Assembly: GCA_039934875.1 (NCBI GenBank)
Contig: JBDTLH010000129.1
Span: forward strand, 1 to 10,174
Direction of reading: 5' to 3'
Source of the DNA: JBDTLH01 sp039934875
GTDB taxonomy: Bacteria > Acidobacteriota > Terriglobia > Terriglobales > Acidobacteriaceae
DNA length: 10,174 nucleotides
The notes beneath the pieces are model-generated. The model was not told where the DNA came from. It made no database searches and saw nothing but the letters and a program-made list of their open reading frames with translations. This document shows positions 6,945 to 10,174 of the stretch, piece by piece. A program made the translations under genes and the position numbers. Position 1 is the stretch's first letter; each line of letters begins with the position of its first letter.

Positions 6945-7193
6945 ATGGAAGTCACCGCGGCGTACGCCAAAGCACATTTGCCGGAGTTGTTGAAGATAGT
7001 CGAAAAGGGCAAAACCGTGACCATCTCCCGCTATCGCAAGCCGGTGGCTGAGATTGTGCCCTTGAAGGCCGTGGCAAAACCAGCCCGTAAATTTGGCACC
7101 GGCAAAGGACAAAAAATTGTTATAGATCCCAATTGGGACAAGCCAATCGAAACGGAAAAAGAACTTCTGGCCTTCTTCAAGGGGCGCTTCTAG
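6945..7193 (+). CDS. Phd/YefM family antitoxin
   Basis: The 82-residue product fits the family well. The N-terminal DNA-binding and dimerisation region reads AKAHLPELLKIVEKGKTVTISR, followed by YRKPVAEIVPL (30-40), the family's usual beta-strand signature. The C-terminal third, with basic residues then PNWDKPIETEKELLAFF, is the part expected to wrap around and inhibit the toxin. The start ATG at 6945 has no ribosome-binding site but sits at the predicted transcription start. The gene ends in TAG at 7191-7193, whose last base is the first base of the toxin's GTG. Base composition is lower in GC than the neighbours, suggesting acquisition by transfer. Confidence 0.9.
   Translation: MEVTAAYAKAHLPELLKIVEKGKTVTISRYRKPVAEIVPLKAVAKPARKFGTGKGQKIVIDPNWDKPIETEKELLAFFKGRF
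7179..7184 (+). promoter_or_regulatory. Shine-Dalgarno deciding the GTG start of the PIN toxin
   Basis: AAGGGG lies 8 bases before GTG 7193-7195, inside the end of the antitoxin gene. It supports the GTG start over the ATG at 7133, which would add 20 residues ahead of the PIN domain that do not fit the family. Confidence 0.7.
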
Positions 7194-7585
7194 TGCCCTT
7201 CCTGTTAGACACGATGGTCTTCATAGCAGCTTATGAGAGAGGCCTTCATCGCATGCCCGGACGAGTACAGAACATTCTTGAGGACAATGAAGAAGACCTG
7301 TTCCTCAGTGCGCTTTCATTGACCGAAATTGCAATCAAGAACTCAGTTGGCAAGCTAAATTTTTCTCTTGGTCGAATAAGCAAAGCTCTCGAAGACTTGC
7401 GCATCGGCATAATCCCATTCCAGAACAGCGATGCGCGCGTCTTCTTCTCTCTGCCCCTCTTCTCAGACCACCGCGATCCCTTTGACCGGATGCTGATCGC
7501 CACCGCCATCAGCGAAGATATTCCGCTCATCACCAGCGATCGGCATTTCAAACGCTACAAGGGCCTTCAGGTGATCTGGAGATAA
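7193..7585 (+). CDS. PIN-domain toxin, VapC-like ribonuclease
   Basis: This 130-residue PIN protein is predicted to cut RNA and to be neutralised by the antitoxin encoded just upstream. The four acidic active-site residues are visible: D6 in FLLDT, E45 in LSLTEIAIK, D98 in DPFDRMLIATA, and D116 in ITSDRHF. The DPFDRMLIATA block places it with the PIN proteins usually paired with Phd-type antitoxins, rather than with classical AbrB-type VapB partners. The start is the GTG at 7193, sharing one base with the antitoxin TAG, so translation is coupled. Length is normal and the reading frame intact, so the module looks functional. RNA target is unknown. Confidence 0.9.
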   Translation: MPFLLDTMVFIAAYERGLHRMPGRVQNILEDNEEDLFLSALSLTEIAIKNSVGKLNFSLGRISKALEDLRIGIIPFQNSDARVFFSLPLFSDHRDPFDRMLIATAISEDIPLITSDRHFKRYKGLQVIWR

Positions 7586-7655
7586 CGTAGCAAGCCGCGA
7601 CTATTATCAATCTCAAGACTTTCGCGACTTCGCGGACTTCATGAGCTCGCGACAG

Positions 7656-8402
7656 CTACTCTTCGACCACGCCCTCGAACAGATCCGCCTCCTGCCTGGC
7701 GGGCATCTGATGGACCGTATTTGCCAGATGGAACAGCTCCCGCGGCGGGCGCGCCTTGAGCGCCCCTTCAAACAGCGGCAGCAAGGGGTTTTGCGTAGTA
7801 TGCGCGGCAAAGGCGTCACGCTTCTTCAGCAGCCGCTCCTGCCCGATCTCAATCAGCACCGTCCAGGGCGCCGGAGAGACCGGCTGACGTCCGGGCAATG
7901 TGAAGTTCAAAGTCTCGTAATATAGCTTCTGCACCCGCCAGGGCTGGAGTCCCGCCTCAATCTGGCTCTGATAACGATTGCTTCGTCCCGCCCAGTGGAA
8001 CGCGGCGGTGGCGAACAACGAGGCCATCGAATGATCGGGATGGGCGGTGACTGCTCCCTCGGTGCCGAAGGTCAACATTATGTGCGGCTTGATCTCGCGG
8101 ATGCGGCGCACAATATGCCCCACCACATCTGCGAATGGCTGGCGATCGAGTTGGCCGTCTGGCAAGCCAATAATCTCGCTCCATTGCACCTGTAAAATCG
8201 CGCAGGCGGCGGCGAACTCTTGGCGGCGCATTGCACCGAGCTCAGCCCCGCCTCGGGAGTTTCCGCGGTTCGACGCCGCCTGTCCATCCGTGAGGCACAG
8301 CACATGGGTCGCGACACCCCGCTCCGCATAGTAGAGCAGCGTGCCGCCAAAACCTCCGGACTCATCATCAGGGTGTGCAGTCACACACAACAAGCGCAGC
8401 AT
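7656..8402 (-). CDS. PIG-L/LmbE family zinc-dependent deacetylase
   Basis: This 248-residue enzyme belongs to the family that removes N-acetyl groups from GlcNAc conjugates (PIG-L, MshB, BshB and others). The zinc and catalytic motif AHPDDE lies at 9-14 (H10 and D13 expected zinc ligands, D12 catalytic), and HPDH at 121-124 gives H124 as third ligand. GFGGTLLYYAERG (18-29), LTDG (37-40) and the TFGTEG stretch (111-116) are also family-typical. There is no signal peptide, so it acts in the cytoplasm. GGAGGG lies 11 bases before the ATG at 8402. The substrate is not fixed by the sequence: low-molecular-weight thiol synthesis is one option, but no partner genes for that pathway are here. It diverges from the secreted-protein gene. 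Confidence 0.9.
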   Translation of the reverse strand: MLRLLCVTAHPDDESGGFGGTLLYYAERGVATHVLCLTDGQAASNRGNSRGGAELGAMRRQEFAAACAILQVQWSEIIGLPDGQLDRQPFADVVGHIVRRIREIKPHIMLTFGTEGAVTAHPDHSMASLFATAAFHWAGRSNRYQSQIEAGLQPWRVQKLYYETLNFTLPGRQPVSPAPWTVLIEIGQERLLKKRDAFAAHTTQNPLLPLFEGALKARPPRELFHLANTVHQMPARQEADLFEGVVEE

Positions 8403-8421
8403 CTTGGGGCCAGCCCTCCGC

Positions 8422-8447
8422 TTCTAACTATAGCGAACGCGTTAGAA
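8422..8447. repeat. 7-bp inverted repeat between divergent genes
   Basis: TTCTAAC (8422-8428) and GTTAGAA (8441-8447) are exact reverse complements separated by 12 bases. The right arm ends 3 bases before the Shine-Dalgarno (GGAGG, 8451-8455) of the secreted-protein gene, and a TATAGT on the minus strand (8427-8432) could be a -10 box for the deacetylase gene. It could be an operator shared by both genes or a leader hairpin. Confidence 0.45.
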
Positions 8448-8463
8448 ATTGGAGGCGCGCTAG

Positions 8464-9129
8464 ATGTGGCCGCTTAAATTCTTCTCGGGATGCCTGCTGT
8501 TGACGCTCGCGCTAGCGACTGCGGCCCATGCTCAGAACTTTGCGACTAACGTCACTGTTCCCAGCTTGAAGCTTCGCAGCCGTGAACAGCACCTGTTCCC
8601 GGCAAAGGGGGATAATGTCTTGTTGCGCGCAGACGGTCAAATCCCTCTGGGATCCGACAGCATCCTGCTCGCTTCGGATGGCCAACGCGCGGCCATTATG
8701 GCGTCGCTCGAATCGCCCCAGCTCGGAGCAATCACGGTCTTTGAGCACAAGCACATCCGTTTTGTGGTTGATGGGCAGGGCGAGCCGGTGCGACGTTTGC
8801 CTGCGCATCTCACGTTTCGCATCACTGCGTCTTCTCTGGTCAGATTGGCGGAGAAGCCTTACCAGATTGAAGTGAACGCCCCCATTGGGACGTTTCTGAA
8901 AGGGCTGAAATTCAGGGCCCGCATCTCCCACCCCGGAGAACTTGTTTCAACGATGCTGCAACCAAGTAGCGTGCAGGTGGTGGGCGTTCCGCTCGACATT
9001 GCCGCGGCGGAGCGCGTTTACCGCGCCAACTTCGATGTAGGACCACTCTCCGTCAGCGACCATGTGGTGCTGGAGGTGAGCAGCGCAGAGGGCACTCCGG
9101 TGAGTAAATTCATCTTGCAGTTGAAATAG
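8464..9129 (+). CDS. Secreted protein of unknown function
   Basis: The product has 221 residues, and I do not recognise the family. Residues 1-23 are a clear signal peptide ending AHA|Q, so the mature protein is exported. The mature part has no cysteine and no second membrane segment. It alternates short hydrophobic and polar stretches, for example DNVLLRADGQIPLGSDSILL and HIRFVVDGQGEPV, which suggests an all-beta fold, perhaps two similar sandwiches. The start is well supported by GGAGG 8 bases before the ATG at 8464. It is divergent from the PIG-L gene, and its stop codon directly abuts that of rnhB. It may be a cell-envelope or pilus-related protein, but there is no motif to prove this. 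Confidence 0.8.
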   Translation: MWPLKFFSGCLLLTLALATAAHAQNFATNVTVPSLKLRSREQHLFPAKGDNVLLRADGQIPLGSDSILLASDGQRAAIMASLESPQLGAITVFEHKHIRFVVDGQGEPVRRLPAHLTFRITASSLVRLAEKPYQIEVNAPIGTFLKGLKFRARISHPGELVSTMLQPSSVQVVGVPLDIAAAERVYRANFDVGPLSVSDHVVLEVSSAEGTPVSKFILQLK

Positions 9130-9930
9130 TCATCCCTGGGCCGCCGCCCTGGTGTTCAGCTCAGTGTGCCGCGCATCCGCCCTCGCCCATTCCGCTGCCC
9201 GTCGCCTCGCCCTGCTGACGGGCGTCAGGTCCGCCGCGTCGTCCAGGTCCTCCATCTCTTCCATAAACTCGAGCGACGCCCGCACTGATTTCGACCACGC
9301 CGGCGCGAAGCTCATGCGGTGCAGCGCCGTCGGCCCATGCTCGCACAATGCCGTGATGTGCTTCGGAGAGCGATAGCCTTTATTGGACGCCAGATCAAAA
9401 CCGGGAAATTGCCCGTCCAACTCTCTAACCATGGCATCGCGGTACACCTTGGCCACAATCGAAGCCGCCGCGATGGAGATCGACTGCGCATCGCCATAGA
9501 TGATCTTCGTCTGCGGACACTCATGGTCAATCCGCATTGCGTCTATGAGCAGATGGTCGGCGGCGGGAGCGAGCGCGCACACCGCGTGAAGCATCGCCAG
9601 CCGGGAGGCATGATAAATATTCAGCCGATCGATGGTCGCCGCATCCACCGCAGCGATCGAGATCGAAATCGCGTGCTCGCGAATGCGCTTATCGAGGCGC
9701 TCGCGTGTGGCCGCATCCAACAGCTTCGAATCGCGCAGTCCCTTAATCCTGTACTCTGGATTGAGAATGACTGCCGCCGCCACCACTGGTCCAAACAGCG
9801 ATCCGCGTCCGACCTCATCGACGCCCGCCACCAGCCGCGCGCCGCTCTCCCACGCCAGCTTTTCGAAGAGAATGGAACATTTGAGCCGCTTGAGCATCCG
9901 CAGCTTCGCCGCCGATTTTGAGATCGGCAT
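9130..9930 (-). CDS. rnhB: Ribonuclease HII
   Basis: The enzyme cuts the RNA strand of RNA-DNA hybrids and removes single ribonucleotides misincorporated in DNA. The 266-residue product carries the invariant N-terminal VAGVDEVGRG (34-43, with D38 and E39), D130 in LLIDAM, and D147 in GDAQSISIAAASIVAKVYRD, which together form the metal site. GYRSPKH (185-191) and the MSFAP turn near 206-210 are typical of the end of the domain. The ATG at 9930 is chosen because GGGGAAG lies 6 bases before it; a TTG at 9984 would give a longer form without such a site. A 15-20 residue basic lead and a 55-residue Glu/Ala/Arg-rich tail after about residue 211 extend it beyond the usual 200-215 residues. It is convergent with the secreted-protein gene. 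Confidence 0.93.
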   Translation of the reverse strand: MPISKSAAKLRMLKRLKCSILFEKLAWESGARLVAGVDEVGRGSLFGPVVAAAVILNPEYRIKGLRDSKLLDAATRERLDKRIREHAISISIAAVDAATIDRLNIYHASRLAMLHAVCALAPAADHLLIDAMRIDHECPQTKIIYGDAQSISIAAASIVAKVYRDAMVRELDGQFPGFDLASNKGYRSPKHITALCEHGPTALHRMSFAPAWSKSVRASLEFMEEMEDLDDAADLTPVSRARRRAAEWARADARHTELNTRAAAQG

Positions 9931-10073
9931 TCCATTCTTCCCCAGAATTGCCGGTTTGCTTTTCTGCGTGGGCACTGAACACAAGTCTCAGCGCAATCTT
10001 CTCGAAGATCAATCTAAATTCTCGCTTAATCCTACTTATAAGCGCGTCCCTTTGGCGGGAGGTCGCGTCTAAA

Positions 10074-10174
10074 ATGAACCAAGGCCAATCCATGCACAAC
10101 AAAAATTACCTTTGGAGGATCCTGCTGATCGCCTTGTGCATCGGTGCTCTGGCAACTGCCGCCGGTGTGGGCAT
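10074..10174 (+). CDS. N-terminus of a membrane protein (runs off right edge)
   Basis: Only 33 codons are present. After a short polar start (MNQGQSMHNKNYLWR) there is a hydrophobic segment, ILLIALCIGALATAAGVG, that would be a first membrane helix. GGGAGG lies 11 bases before the ATG at 10074; the ATG at 10092 is an alternative start. The pattern (basic/aromatic NKNYLWR, then a single helix from the very start) resembles the beginning of SecD translocase subunits, but many membrane proteins begin this way and nothing diagnostic is in the window. The gene is divergent from rnhB with about 140 bp between the starts. Confidence 0.6.
   Translation, partial: MNQGQSMHNKNYLWRILLIALCIGALATAAGVG

Noticed and set aside
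7133..7192. Longer ATG-initiated form of the PIN toxin starting inside the antitoxin gene
   Set aside because: The added 20 residues do not resemble a PIN N-terminus, and a well-placed AAGGGG supports the GTG at 7193.
9996..10009. Inverted repeat ATCTTC-TC-GAAGAT upstream of rnhB
   Set aside because: Six-base arms with a 2-base centre in a 140-bp region are likely by chance, and no promoter could be aligned with it convincingly.

Overview
The window is about 10.2 kb of moderately GC-rich bacterial chromosome, most like the phylum Acidobacteriota. This rests on the start of an Oar-like TonB-dependent receptor with an N-terminal carboxypeptidase-regulatory-like domain, on an RNase HII whose N-terminus resembles Acidobacteriia versions as I recall them, and on the overall gene mix. 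The genus cannot be fixed from the sequence. There are no rRNAs, tRNAs, CRISPR arrays, insertion sequences or phage genes.

Left part (1-3874). A TonB-dependent receptor runs off the left edge on the minus strand. To its right is a compact minus-strand cluster: a membrane-anchored Rieske protein (DUF2231 plus Rieske 2Fe-2S), a DUF488/YeaO-like protein and a small cupin. The Rieske stop codon overlaps the ribosome-binding site of the DUF488 gene, so these two are almost certainly co-transcribed; the cupin follows after 151 bp. Divergent from the Rieske gene is a membrane-tethered monohaem cytochrome c. The pairing suggests electron transfer at the membrane, but the physiological role is unknown. 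A small glycine-zipper membrane protein lies convergent to the cytochrome gene.

Middle (4001-6906). A cytoplasmic PAS-PAS histidine kinase and an NtrC-type sigma-54 activator overlap by four bases and form a two-component system. The activator has all expected catalytic motifs, but its sigma-54 contact loop reads GAFTSA instead of GAFTGA.

A type II toxin-antitoxin module (6908-7585) follows: a Phd/YefM antitoxin and a PIN-domain toxin. It has lower GC than its surroundings and a striking control region, in which a perfect 23-bp palindrome fills the spacer of a sigma-70-like promoter and the predicted transcript starts at or next to the antitoxin ATG.

Right part (7656-10174). A PIG-L/LmbE family deacetylase and a secreted protein of unknown function diverge from a short region holding a 7-bp inverted repeat. 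The secreted-protein gene ends exactly where the convergent ribonuclease HII gene ends, with no base between the stop codons. Divergent from rnhB, the first 33 codons of a membrane protein run off the right edge.

I found no clear new defence or mobile system. The items most worth checking are the Rieske/DUF488/cupin/cytochrome cluster, the GAFTSA activator and the leaderless, palindrome-controlled toxin-antitoxin operon.
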